Positions 15,301 to 26,743 of a stretch of 44,826 bases of DNA are shown one piece after another (within the stretch, counting starts at the first letter, position 1; each line of letters opens with the position of its first letter). Both the position numbers and the translations under genes were made by a program. The stretch lies in contig JAKAEE010000024.1 in the NCBI GenBank assembly GCA_021820065.1, positions 1 through 44,826 of the forward strand, read 5' to 3'. Under the pieces are notes generated by a model, which made no database searches, had not been told where the DNA came from, and worked only from the letters and a program-made list of their open reading frames with translations. Source of the stretch: Bacteroidota bacterium. Lineage in GTDB: Bacteria; Bacteroidota; Ignavibacteria; Ignavibacteriales; Melioribacteraceae.

Positions 15301-16539
15301 TCACATGGGCAGGTTAACTAATCCGCACCCGCCGGGAATTACTAACGTATAATAGATTTTATTCCGGACAAAATCGAAAATATTTATCCTTGAAAGATCA
15401 TTTAAACGCTCGTCGAAAATTAAGAAGTTCCCCTGAACTAACATATTACCATACCTAAAGCTGTTGAAATCGGCAATCAGTTTTTTTTGAACGGCGTTGA
15501 TTACAATCAGTTCCCCGCTAGGTTGCGTTTTTTTCGGACTGCCCGTCAAAACTGAATTTTCGGTAATAATGAAAAGGTAGTCGCCGTCATCAGACCATCT
15601 GGCGTCCAGAACTTTTCGTTTGCTTGAAGCCACCAGAACATCGGATCGCTCTTGCACATCTTTTATGTAACAATCATATTCGCTGTCGGTTGCTATTGTG
15701 CGAAACTGAAATCTATTGTTCGGAGAAATATATTCGGGCTCACGGTTAGGCGGCAAAGGAAAGCCATCAGTGACGAGATTGAACTTGCGCTCGCTCACCT
15801 TGTTAAGCTTTCCGGAAAGATCAAACGGGAAAACGTTCTGGTAGATTTTTCGTGAATCGATCGTATCGATCGACGTAACGTTAACCTTAAATGTATCACT
15901 GTTTTCCCAGTAGGTGTAAAGCTGAGCACAGTCGCCGATATCTTTCAGCTTGTTCATTACGCTGGCTTCACGCTGCAACTGATACACGCTCACGCCGTGA
16001 ACGTACGGCAGATTGCTTCTCACTCCGTAAGATGTGGCGGTAGTTACAAAAGCAATGCTTCTGTCACCGGAAGTGTTCATGGAAATAACGCTTTCGTTTT
16101 GACTGCTCCATATTAATTCTGTCTGCTTTGAAAAAATATCAACGCTGAAAACGCTTGGTCTGCCGAGATACCTTGCAACAAAAAGAACGTTGCGGAATTC
16201 ATCGAGCGTTTCGTGTCTGCCTTTCATTATGGAATAAGTGTGAATTAGACCATTTGAATTAAGCCGGTAGGCATTTTTTGCCGCCCCGAATGAACTTTTG
16301 TATTTGCCCAAGAGAACTTTGTAAAGCTCGTCGCTGAACTTTTCGATCCTCGAAGAGTCGGCAATATTTCTGTTCAGTTTTATTCTGAAATCTTTTGCAC
16401 TGTTGATATCTGGAAACTCACCGATCTTGATTGAATAAGTATCCGAATCCTCAGTACCGCTTTTTGTTCCGTCGCATGAAGAAAGGATGAATGCGGCGGC
16501 GATACATATCAAAATAATTTGTCTATCCTTCCATCTCAT
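15301..16539 (-). CDS. Lipoprotein with SPOR-like domain and WD/beta-propeller-like C terminus
   Basis: I do not recognise a named family. The 412-residue protein starts with a lipoprotein signal ending in the lipobox LSSC (Cys 22). Residues about 35-95 (YSIKIGEFPDINSAKDF ... LYKVLLGKYKSSFGAAKNA) have the pattern of a SPOR domain, which binds denuded peptidoglycan glycan strands. The rest, residues about 105-405, is beta-rich with repeat-like stretches such as SDDGDYLFIITENS and SPNNRFQFRTIA, suggesting a propeller of TolB-like or WD type. It lies 6 bases upstream of the MsbA-like gene. A role in cell-wall or outer-membrane anchoring is an inference from the domains and neighbours. Confidence 0.65.
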   Translation of the reverse strand: MRWKDRQIILICIAAAFILSSCDGTKSGTEDSDTYSIKIGEFPDINSAKDFRIKLNRNIADSSRIEKFSDELYKVLLGKYKSSFGAAKNAYRLNSNGLIHTYSIMKGRHETLDEFRNVLFVARYLGRPSVFSVDIFSKQTELIWSSQNESVISMNTSGDRSIAFVTTATSYGVRSNLPYVHGVSVYQLQREASVMNKLKDIGDCAQLYTYWENSDTFKVNVTSIDTIDSRKIYQNVFPFDLSGKLNKVSERKFNLVTDGFPLPPNREPEYISPNNRFQFRTIATDSEYDCYIKDVQERSDVLVASSKRKVLDARWSDDGDYLFIITENSVLTGSPKKTQPSGELIVINAVQKKLIADFNSFRYGNMLVQGNFLIFDERLNDLSRINIFDFVRNKIYYTLVIPGGCGLVNLPM

Positions 16540-16568
16540 AATTTAAAAATACGAAACTGCCGCAAGAT

Positions 16569-17459
16569 TTATCCGCGCGGGTGATGGTCTTTGTGAACTT
16601 GTTTGATATAATTACGATCAACATGCGTGTAAATCTGCGTTGTTGAGATATCGGCGTGTCCAAGCATTTCTTGAACGGCACGGAGATCGGCTCCGCCTTC
16701 CAGCAAATGAGTTGCAAATGAATGACGAAAAGTGTGCGGATGAATTTCTTTCGTAATACTGGCTTCATGCGCGTAATGATTTACGATTTTCCATATCCAC
16801 ATTCTGGAAAGTTTTGTGCCGCGTTTGTTAAGGAAAACGTAGTTCTGGCTTTTATTTTTCTTTTCTAACATTGGTCGTGATTTCGTCAAATACTTCTTCA
16901 GCCAATTGATAGCACTACTGCCCATCGGTACAATTCTTTCTTTCGAACCTTTACCGAAAACGCGCACTACTTCATCAGCAAAGTAGAGATCGTTCACCTT
17001 CAGATTAATCAATTCCGAAACGCGCAGACCGGAAGAATAAAACGTTTCCAAAATCGCCTTGTCGCGCAACCCGGCAACATCATCTGTTTTGGGAGAATTG
17101 AGAATGCGTTCGATTTCGGGAAAAGATAAAACCGCCGGAAGCTTACGTGACTTTTTTACCCTAGAAAGTGTTAAGGTTGGATTTTTTTCAATGTAATTAT
17201 TGTCCTCAAGATAACCGAAAAATCCTTTTATGGATGACATGTATCTTGCGGTTGTCGCGCTATCGATTCCGTTATTTTTTTGATGCTCAAAAAATTTTGC
17301 GATGTGACCGGCTGTAACTTGATTGTAGTCGGTTACGTTTTTTTCTTGAACGAAGTTCAAAAATTTTTGCAAATCGTTTTTGTAAGCATTAGTTGTATTC
17401 TCTGAAAGATTTTTTTCGAAGCGAAGAATACTGAGATATTCTTTTAGAAAATCCTCCAT
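16569..17459 (-). CDS. xerD: Tyrosine recombinase XerC/XerD
   Basis: Xer recombinases resolve chromosome dimers at the dif site, with activation by FtsK, which is also encoded in this window. The 296-residue length is normal. The N-terminal SAM-like DNA-binding domain (FLKEYLSILRFEKNLSENT, then MSSIKGFFGYL) precedes the catalytic domain with all expected residues: arginine in YSSGLRVSELINL, lysine in VFGKGSKERIVP, HPHTFRHSFATHLLEGG (H-x-x-R), the histidine in LGHADISTTQIYTHV and the nucleophile tyrosine in the same stretch. No attachment site or neighbouring phage gene is seen, so this is the housekeeping enzyme. XerC and XerD cannot be separated with certainty here. Confidence 0.9.
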   Translation of the reverse strand: MEDFLKEYLSILRFEKNLSENTTNAYKNDLQKFLNFVQEKNVTDYNQVTAGHIAKFFEHQKNNGIDSATTARYMSSIKGFFGYLEDNNYIEKNPTLTLSRVKKSRKLPAVLSFPEIERILNSPKTDDVAGLRDKAILETFYSSGLRVSELINLKVNDLYFADEVVRVFGKGSKERIVPMGSSAINWLKKYLTKSRPMLEKKNKSQNYVFLNKRGTKLSRMWIWKIVNHYAHEASITKEIHPHTFRHSFATHLLEGGADLRAVQEMLGHADISTTQIYTHVDRNYIKQVHKDHHPRG

Positions 17460-17465
17460 GAATGA

Positions 17466-19658
17466 TCATTCTTCCGGGTTAGTTTTTTCTAATTCTTCTT
17501 GCTGAGGATAACGGATTCTTTTGTGTTGATGACCGACAAGTATGCTCAAGAAAGACTCTTTGATTTTTCTGATATCGTTTAACGTTAACGGCGCTTCATC
17601 AAGCTGACCGTCATCGATGCGGCTGTTTATCAGATTGGAAATTACGTTCTCAATTTTTTGTGAATCTGCGTTTGTCATCGCACGCACGGTTGATTCACAT
17701 GCATCTGCCAGCATTACGATGGCTGTTTCCTTGGAATTCGGTTTCGGCCCGGGATAGCGGAACTCATCAACATCTACGTTATTCTCGCCGTGAATTTCTT
17801 TGGCTTTCTCATAAAAGAAAGAAATCACCATTGTGCCGTGATGCATCGGTATAAAGTCAATGACTTCCTTAGGCAAATTATTTTTTTCAGCCAGTTCAAT
17901 TCCCTTTTTAACATGATCCAAAATCAGCCGCACACTCTTTTCCGGCGCTAATTTTTCATGAATGTTTTCGCTGGTCAACTGATTCTCAACAAAACTTTCG
18001 GGATCGAGCGACTTACCGATATCGTGATAGTAAGCGCCAATGCGGGCAAGAATCGGATTTGCGCCGATTGCTTCAGCCGTTGTTTCTGCAAGTGTTCCCA
18101 TAGCAATAGAATGATTAAACGTGCCCGGTGCTGACTTCGCCATTTCTTTCAAAAGCGGATGATTGAAATCGGTTAACTCCAACAAGGTAAGGTCTGTCGT
18201 AATTTTGAAAAGTCTTTCGAAGAAAATTATCAAGCCGTATGTAAGAACGGGACTGATCAATGCATTGGAGCCGGCAAAAGCAAAACTTAAAATCATCTGG
18301 CTGAATGAATCAAACCTTTCCAAACCGAATGCAACAATGCTTACAACATAACCAATCAGAATGTAGAGGAACGATCTGAAAATTTGCGTTCTGTTTTTGA
18401 TGTCGCGGACAGTGTATGCAGAGAGACCGCCGGCTAAAATATTCATTACCGCAAATGCATAGTCATTGCCGCGCAAACCGCCTACGATCAATGAAACTAT
18501 GACCGTTCCGTAAAATCCAACACGCGAATCAAAAATGATTGTAAGCAACATCGAAGCAACCGGAACAAGAACTAAAAACTCAACAGGCGAAACGACATCA
18601 ATCTGGTAGATCAAAAATGTTAAGAGTGAAATGAATAAGATGATCGAGGAGATAAGGAGGATTTTGAGATTGTCCTTGTAAATTTTCTTTCTGAATAAAT
18701 AGATGTAAATAATAAACGGAACCATTATTAGAAGAATGTGAAGAAACTTTCCCAGAGTTTGAGAGAAGTTCCCGAGGAAACCGGTTTCCTCGCCTTTGGC
18801 AATTCTGTAAGAATCAATTTTTAGTTTAATTTCCGGCGTGATGCGGTCATGCTTCGATACAATTTTTTCGTTCTCGTTCACAATGCCGACGTTACGCGGA
18901 ACCCGCTCCTTCGCGTTGTCAATTGCGCTCTGAGTAAGCGCAGCGCTATATAACAACTCCGGCTTCACGAAATTGTGGATGTACTCTTCGATCGCTTCGT
19001 TTAATTCACCGTTATTACCGGCAGATTCCTTTATGCTTGAATTTAGAAGGTCATTTACTCCGTCACGATCAAGAAATGAATATTTGGAATAAATTTTTTC
19101 GTACTTGCCGTCGCGGATGGAAATACTGTCACGTGGAATTTCTTTAAAAGATAAATTGAGAAACCCGCGCTGATAAATTTTAGAAAGAATGTTTTTCGAA
19201 AGTGAAGCAACTTCATTAAGCGAGTGGACTCTGGCCCCAAGGAATGTTCTCGGTTTGGTCTTCAATCTGACAAATACCGTGAATGACTGGTCGCTCAGAA
19301 AGGTGGTGTTTTTTTGTTGAGTAACAACTGAGCCGATTAGTCTCTGTAGATTTGAATTATACTTTGTTAGCGAATCAAGCAAAATTTTTTCTAACCCAGA
19401 ATTTCTAACGAAGATTGGTTGAATCCGTTTTGCAGCTTGGATTTTTTCATTTTCATAAACAACCGGATCCTTCAGTATTTCAAAGGTTTTGGACGCTATC
19501 AAATCATCGCGGATCCATACCGAACCGACATTGACTTCGGATTCAATCGATTCGCCGCTGGGGAAAAACAGCACAATAATCAGAGCCGTCGCGAAAACAA
19601 TCAGCAGCTTTATTCTAAGACTGGAACGAATATTTAGCTTTGTTTTGTTATCTATCAT
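17466..19658 (-). CDS. 7TM receptor with intracellular HD hydrolase (PgpH-like phosphodiesterase)
   Basis: A 730-residue membrane protein with the 7TMR-HDED layout: one N-terminal membrane segment (near residues 15-30), a large extracytoplasmic region to about residue 300 (VGSVWIRDDLIASKTFEILK at its start), a group of about seven membrane helices, and a cytoplasmic HD domain. The HD domain shows FNHSIAMGTLAETTAEAIG and YYHDIGKSLDPE, with PMHHGT and MLADACESTVRA further on. The family includes PgpH, a c-di-AMP phosphodiesterase, so a role in nucleotide second-messenger turnover is likely but not proven. It lies 6 bases upstream of xerD. Confidence 0.85.
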   Translation of the reverse strand: MIDNKTKLNIRSSLRIKLLIVFATALIIVLFFPSGESIESEVNVGSVWIRDDLIASKTFEILKDPVVYENEKIQAAKRIQPIFVRNSGLEKILLDSLTKYNSNLQRLIGSVVTQQKNTTFLSDQSFTVFVRLKTKPRTFLGARVHSLNEVASLSKNILSKIYQRGFLNLSFKEIPRDSISIRDGKYEKIYSKYSFLDRDGVNDLLNSSIKESAGNNGELNEAIEEYIHNFVKPELLYSAALTQSAIDNAKERVPRNVGIVNENEKIVSKHDRITPEIKLKIDSYRIAKGEETGFLGNFSQTLGKFLHILLIMVPFIIYIYLFRKKIYKDNLKILLISSIILFISLLTFLIYQIDVVSPVEFLVLVPVASMLLTIIFDSRVGFYGTVIVSLIVGGLRGNDYAFAVMNILAGGLSAYTVRDIKNRTQIFRSFLYILIGYVVSIVAFGLERFDSFSQMILSFAFAGSNALISPVLTYGLIIFFERLFKITTDLTLLELTDFNHPLLKEMAKSAPGTFNHSIAMGTLAETTAEAIGANPILARIGAYYHDIGKSLDPESFVENQLTSENIHEKLAPEKSVRLILDHVKKGIELAEKNNLPKEVIDFIPMHHGTMVISFFYEKAKEIHGENNVDVDEFRYPGPKPNSKETAIVMLADACESTVRAMTNADSQKIENVISNLINSRIDDGQLDEAPLTLNDIRKIKESFLSILVGHQHKRIRYPQQEELEKTNPEE

Positions 19659-19748
19659 TAGTCGAATAGAATTATTTTCGAAATGCCGGTGAAGCAGACG
19701 ATTCTGGAATTGATATCAACAATGCAATAACTAATGGCCGTTATTAAT

Positions 19749-20111
19749 CTATTGAACAGTTTCTAGTTCTTTAACAGCTTCATTAACCGTGTTGCAGACG
19801 TTGAGTACCCGGTCAAGCTGCGAAATTTCGATTAGCGTTTTAACATTTTTTGTCGGCGAGGCCAAACGAATTTGTCCTTCGTTTGATTGTAAAATTCTGA
19901 ATGCAAGAAGAATAGCACTTAACCCGGAACTGTCGCAATATTCAACTTCAGAAAGATCTATGATAAGCTTTTTAACGTCCTCAGTATGAAGAAGAATTGT
20001 AAATTCACCCTTTACAAATCCCGCTATAGAAGCGTCAAATCGTTTCTCGTTCAGTTTAAAGATGGCTATTTCGCCTATCTTTTTTAACTCATAATTGAAG
20101 TTTTCACTCAT
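19749..20111 (-). CDS. STAS-domain protein (anti-sigma factor antagonist type)
   Basis: A 120-residue single-domain protein of the SpoIIAA/RsbV type. The core is KKLIIDLSEVEYCDSSGLSAILLAF, with serines 61 and 62 at the site normally phosphorylated by an RsbW-like kinase, followed by IRLASPTKNVKTLIEISQLDRVL. In this family the unphosphorylated form releases a partner from an anti-sigma kinase. No RsbW-like kinase is encoded nearby. Because the gene stands alone, its partner cannot be named. It lies 75 bases from the next gene upstream and 90 bases before the 7TM-HD gene. Confidence 0.85.
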   Translation of the reverse strand: MSENFNYELKKIGEIAIFKLNEKRFDASIAGFVKGEFTILLHTEDVKKLIIDLSEVEYCDSSGLSAILLAFRILQSNEGQIRLASPTKNVKTLIEISQLDRVLNVCNTVNEAVKELETVQ

Positions 20112-20186
20112 TTTAAGCTGCTTAAATAATTAATTTTATACTACTAATCTAAAAATTCACGGTAATAATCCAAACATTATCTTCTA

Positions 20187-20717
20187 TCAGAACATTTTTA
20201 GGTAACTCAAGAAACTGCGGTAGGCGGTTTCGGATTCTTGGTTCTTACCGCCTATTACGAGGTTATAATACTCATCAGATTTGCCTTTTCCGAAACTAGC
20301 TCTAACCTTCGATTTGACAATGTTTGCTACCGCGCTGAAGAAAATATTCTCGGTTCGATTAAGATCAATCACAACATCGTACTCCCTTGCGCTCAAACTG
20401 GCAATCATATTCTTCGTCGGCAGATACACCCGGTTTACATGTTCGGGAAGGAAGGAAACAAATTTATACTTATCTTTTTCAGGAATGAGATTATACTTGT
20501 GCACTGGCAAAAAAAGTGTGATTACTTTTTTATGAATAAGATAATATTTGAGAATATCCAGGCTATGGTAAAAATCGTCGTCATGTTCCGGCATTATAAA
20601 AAAGAAGTCGCTCGCGTCGGATAGAATCTTATTGTAAGAGACGGCTGAAGCTTCCTTACGAAGAAATTTTCTGCGAATTATAAATCGGGCGTATTTCTGT
20701 TTTAAGCTTTCAAACAT
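20187..20717 (-). CDS. Short protein resembling the N-terminal half of glycosyltransferase family 9
   Basis: A 176-residue protein of unknown function. The N terminus is strongly basic (FESLKQKYARFIIRRKFLRK). The pattern that follows (ASDFFFIMPEHDDDFYHSLDIL, then VITLFLPVHKYNLI, and YDVVIDLNRTENIFFSAVAN) resembles the first Rossmann-like domain of LPS heptosyltransferases, in which a DLVIDL strand precedes a helix. Full-length family 9 enzymes are about 330-350 residues, and the nucleotide-sugar-binding second half is absent here. It is 2 bases downstream of ligA. Similar half-length proteins occur in Bacteroidota, so it may be a family of its own rather than a truncated gene. Confidence 0.6.
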   Translation of the reverse strand: MFESLKQKYARFIIRRKFLRKEASAVSYNKILSDASDFFFIMPEHDDDFYHSLDILKYYLIHKKVITLFLPVHKYNLIPEKDKYKFVSFLPEHVNRVYLPTKNMIASLSAREYDVVIDLNRTENIFFSAVANIVKSKVRASFGKGKSDEYYNLVIGGKNQESETAYRSFLSYLKMF

Positions 20718-20719
20718 TT

Positions 20720-23603
<2,884 letters not shown>

Positions 23604-23606
23604 CTA

Positions 23607-24974
23607 CTAACTTACCCTTACTAATTTTGCAGCAAACGAACCATCTACCAAATGAATGTGCGGAAGTGTTTGAACACAACCGTTTGAATCTACAAGGTCG
23701 CTGTTAACAATTTCTTTCGCGTCAACTAATTTGAAGTTTGGATTTTCACCCAAAAATTTCTGAACGATTTCAAAATTTTCTTCCGGCTCGGTTGTGCAAG
23801 TCGAGTAAACAATGCTGCCTCCGGCACGGAGTAACGACGCTCCCTTTTTCAGTAAATCGTATTGTATATTAATAATTTTCCGAATATCTCCCAAATCCCT
23901 TTTCCATTTTAGATCGGGTTTTTTTGTAAGAGTGCCCAAGCCTGAACAAGGCGCATCAACTAGAACCCTATCAAAACCGTCCGTATCTTCATACTCATTC
24001 GCATCAACAGTTAAAGTTTTTACATTTGTAACCTTGAGACGAGTCAAATTTTTCTGAAGAATCTTCAGGCGGCTTTCAAATCGATCAAGAGCGATTATTT
24101 CTCCCGTATTCTGCATCATGTCCGCAATAAACGCTGTCTTGCCGCCAGGTGCAGCGCATAAATCTAACACCCGCATATTGGATTTGACATCGAGCAATTT
24201 AATAGGCAGTCCGGTGCTTTCATCCTGAACCGAAAAATATCCCTTCTGAAAGTATTCCCAATCCGTTATGTTGGATAAAGTAGCCATGCGGATAAATTCA
24301 GGCAAATACTTTCCATCACTAAATTTCAGCTCCACTGAATTCAGTAAGTTCTTCAGTTCATCTACATTCGACACCAAATTATTCACGCGTAGGATAAGAG
24401 AAGGCTTGGCATTATTAGCAACAAGAAGTTTCTCCGTTTCTTCTCGACCGTAACGTGCCGCCCATCGTTTCACCAGCCAAGTCGGATGAGAATAGTACGC
24501 GCTCAAATACGCGTTGAGATCTTCGTTGGGATCAGGATATCGAATAGCTTCTTTGCTTCTGATGATATTTCTAAGAACCGCATTTGTCAAATCTGCCGGT
24601 TTCTGCCCCTGAAGTTTTTTGACAAACTCAACGGCTTCGTTAACGGCGGCGTATTCCGGTACTTTATCAAGAAAAAGTATTTGATAGAGCGCAACGCGCA
24701 TCGCGTTCTTCACATTAGGTATGCACTTCGAAAACTGACCTTTGTAAAAACCATTCAAAATCCAGTCAATTCTTCCCAACCATCTGGTTACACCATGAAC
24801 AATTTCGAAGAGAAGAGCCTTATCGGGTCCGGCAAGATTTGAGTTCTTAATTTCAATTTCTAAAAGCTTATCGAGGTAGGCATCGGTTCTATCAACGCGG
24901 TTTAAGATTTTAACAGCGTAACCCCGCACCCCTTGAAATAAATTTAGACCGAACTGATCATTAGTTGTTTCCAT
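23607..24974 (-). CDS. rsmB: 16S rRNA m5C967 methyltransferase RsmB
   Basis: RsmB methylates C967 of 16S rRNA using S-adenosylmethionine. The N-terminal ~140 residues are the NusB-like RNA-binding domain (AVKILNRVDRTDAYLDKLL). The methyltransferase domain has VLDLCAAPGGKTAFIADM (SAM-binding), VDAPCSGLGTL (catalytic-cycle cysteine in PCSG) and VYSTCTTEPEENF (nucleophile cysteine in TCT). The ATG at 24974 gives 455 residues; a TTG three codons upstream (24983) is also in frame and I cannot exclude it. No clear ribosome-binding site is seen for either. The gene follows the rpmE terminator, so it probably starts its own transcript in the 24975-25040 stretch. Confidence 0.93.
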   Translation of the reverse strand: METTNDQFGLNLFQGVRGYAVKILNRVDRTDAYLDKLLEIEIKNSNLAGPDKALLFEIVHGVTRWLGRIDWILNGFYKGQFSKCIPNVKNAMRVALYQILFLDKVPEYAAVNEAVEFVKKLQGQKPADLTNAVLRNIIRSKEAIRYPDPNEDLNAYLSAYYSHPTWLVKRWAARYGREETEKLLVANNAKPSLILRVNNLVSNVDELKNLLNSVELKFSDGKYLPEFIRMATLSNITDWEYFQKGYFSVQDESTGLPIKLLDVKSNMRVLDLCAAPGGKTAFIADMMQNTGEIIALDRFESRLKILQKNLTRLKVTNVKTLTVDANEYEDTDGFDRVLVDAPCSGLGTLTKKPDLKWKRDLGDIRKIINIQYDLLKKGASLLRAGGSIVYSTCTTEPEENFEIVQKFLGENPNFKLVDAKEIVNSDLVDSNGCVQTLPHIHLVDGSFAAKLVRVS

Positions 24975-25040
24975 AGCAAGCAATATTTATTTAGGTACTT
25001 AATTCCATTTCACGTTCAGTAGTACAAAGGCGGGTAATTT

Positions 25041-25073
25041 AAAAAACAAAAGGGCTGCGCACTACAGCCCCTA
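25041..25073 (-). terminator. Rho-independent-type terminator after rpmE
   Basis: On the - strand, GGGCTG-TAGTGCG-CAGCCC is followed by a T-rich run (TTTTGTTTTTT). It begins about 20 bases after the rpmE stop and separates rpmE from rsmB. Confidence 0.8.
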
Positions 25074-25090
25074 AGAAAAATCAAATAACT

Positions 25091-25297
25091 TTATGCTTCT
25101 TTCAAACCGTATTTCTTTTTGAATCTCTCTACTCGACCGGCAGAGTCAACCATTTTCTGTTTACCGGTAAAAAACGGATGGCAATTGGAACAGAGCTCAA
25201 TCTTAATACTGCTAACGGTTGAACGGGTTACGAATGTATTTCCGCAAACGCACGTAACTTCACATTTTCTGTAATTTGGATGAATACCTGGTTTCAT
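25091..25297 (-). CDS. rpmE: 50S ribosomal protein L31 (zinc-binding form)
   Basis: A 68-residue large-subunit ribosomal protein. The start [20 protein letters not shown] is typical of L31. Cysteines in C-E-V-T-C-x-C and [13 protein letters not shown] form the zinc ribbon of the C+ type, which cells can exchange for a zinc-free paralogue when zinc is scarce. The end [15 protein letters not shown] is the conserved rRNA-binding tail. A clear terminator follows. Confidence 0.96.
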   Translation of the reverse strand: MKPGIHPNYRKCEVTCVCGNTFVTRSTVSSIKIELCSNCHPFFTGKQKMVDSAGRVERFKKKYGLKEA

Positions 25298-25371
25298 TAT
25301 GATACTACTTCCTTAAATTTTGGGCTCAAATTTAGCTACCACGCAGCAAAAAAACAAATTACAGTCCTTAT

Positions 25372-26067
25372 TTATTGCGGGATTTTCGAAGCTTTTTTCA
25401 ATGAATCCAACCGCAACTGAGCCTTTTTCAACGAATCAACCACTTCCCGGTATCTCTTTAATGTTTGCTGACTCATTCTCTGCTTGAAAAGAAATCCGTT
25501 GCCTTCCAACGGTTGATCTCCGCTGTTAACGATATTGCCGCGTGTTAAATCAGACCGAGTAAAATTGTCACCTGAGATGTACCTATCAACAGAAACCGAG
25601 TTCGGGTTCCTCTGCAGCGGCATTGGTCTATTGTCCGCACGAGCTTGATCCCTCAATGCCTGATCTTGAAAATCTTCGGTAGTAATCTGCTTTTGATTTA
25701 CTGCCGGGTTTTCCTTCTTGGGGGAAACTTTCTCTACAAATTGCGTATTCGCAGTTGGTGTATTATCGGCGATCGATTGACTAACAAGCGGTTGCTGCTT
25801 ATTAGTCTGTACACTGTTCAACTGCTCACCTCTGGGATAAAAGATGAAAAAGAGAAGAACAGCCGTAACAACAACTGCCGACGGCGCCAAAAATTTGAAG
25901 AGGTTGAATTTTGGTTGAACTTCTTCCGGCAAATTAAAATTCTTATTCTCGATGCGCGTCATAAGATTAAATTCAAAATTATCCGGCGCATTTATCTTGG
26001 GAAGATTTTTTAAATCTTTCAGCAAGCTGGAATGTTTATTATCATTATCGTTGTAAATTTTATTCAT
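25372..26067 (-). CDS. Putative membrane anti-sigma factor paired with the upstream ECF sigma factor
   Basis: Not a recognised named family. The 231-residue protein has a short cytoplasmic N terminus (LLKDLKNLPKINAPDNFEFN), a single hydrophobic segment at about residues 51-70 (FLAPSAVVVTAVLLFFIFY), and a polar, Gln/Asn/Pro-rich extracytoplasmic part ending in a Leu/Lys/Arg coiled-coil-like stretch (VVDSLKKAQLRLDSLKKA). Its start is 3 bases after the stop of the ECF sigma gene, and the single-span layout is what is expected of an anti-sigma factor. The zinc-binding HxxxCxxC motif of ZAS-type anti-sigma factors is absent. Its role is inferred from position and topology. Confidence 0.6.
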   Translation of the reverse strand: MNKIYNDNDNKHSSLLKDLKNLPKINAPDNFEFNLMTRIENKNFNLPEEVQPKFNLFKFLAPSAVVVTAVLLFFIFYPRGEQLNSVQTNKQQPLVSQSIADNTPTANTQFVEKVSPKKENPAVNQKQITTEDFQDQALRDQARADNRPMPLQRNPNSVSVDRYISGDNFTRSDLTRGNIVNSGDQPLEGNGFLFKQRMSQQTLKRYREVVDSLKKAQLRLDSLKKASKIPQ

Positions 26068-26070
26068 AGG

Positions 26071-26655
26071 CTACTCCCTATAAATACTCTTTAATAGTTT
26101 TTGAAGCTGTGCTCGACCACGGTTTATTCTCGATTTTACAGTACCAATAGCTAATCCGGTTATCTCAGAAATTTCTTCGTAAGACAGATCCTGAATATCT
26201 CTCAAAACGACAACCTCTCTATAAACCGGCTTAACTTTCAATAAAGCTTTCTGAATCATTTCATTTTTTATTTCGCTATCTGCAGCTCTATCCGGCGCCA
26301 AAAACGATTTATCTTCTATCTGAGGAGTCTTCTCATCGTCATCATTGTTAAGTGAAAGAATACTTCTTCTGCGCCGTCTTTTAAGCTCGTTCTTAGCAAG
26401 GTTACCGGCAATCGTGTAAATCCAAGTCGAAAATTTTGCGAATGAACGGTACGAGTCTTTATTCAAGTAAAACTTAATCATAGTATCTTGAACAACATCG
26501 GTACAAACATCCCTATCTCCAACAAATCGATAAACAAAATTCATCAACGGATCTTTGTAACGTTTAACCAAGATTTCGTACGCTCCCAGGGTATTGCTAT
26601 CCTGGAATTCCTTAATAAGTTCTTCGTCCGAATGTTCTGTTAAGGGCTTATTCAA
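26071..26655 (-). CDS. ECF-type RNA polymerase sigma factor (RpoE/SigW-like)
   Basis: A 194-residue sigma factor with regions 2 and 4 only. Region 2 is visible from YEILVKRYKDPLMNFVYRFV through DVVQDTMIKFY (2.2) and FSTWIYTIAGNLAKNELKRR (2.3-2.4, promoter melting and -10 recognition). Region 4 is LLKVKPVYREVVVLRDIQDL followed by the helix-turn-helix LSYEEISEITGLAIGTVKSR. The acidic linker NNDDDEKTPQIED lies between them. The next gene, 3 bases on, looks like a membrane anti-sigma factor, so an envelope signal is likely. There is an 88-base gap to holA upstream that could hold its promoter. Confidence 0.92.
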   Translation of the reverse strand: MNKPLTEHSDEELIKEFQDSNTLGAYEILVKRYKDPLMNFVYRFVGDRDVCTDVVQDTMIKFYLNKDSYRSFAKFSTWIYTIAGNLAKNELKRRRRRSILSLNNDDDEKTPQIEDKSFLAPDRAADSEIKNEMIQKALLKVKPVYREVVVLRDIQDLSYEEISEITGLAIGTVKSRINRGRAQLQKLLKSIYRE

Positions 26656-26743
26656 TGAAAGTTATACCTATAAAAAATGAGATTGTTTCAGATTTTTTTT
26701 GACAATTTTAGACATAACGGATAATAAATGCAAACTTTAAGTA

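Noticed and set aside
26699..26727. TTGACA followed by an AT-rich GATAAT-like box on the + strand
   Set aside because: It would point into the antisense of holA, the spacing is short (15), and the main sigma factor of this group may not use the -35/-10 consensus of E. coli.
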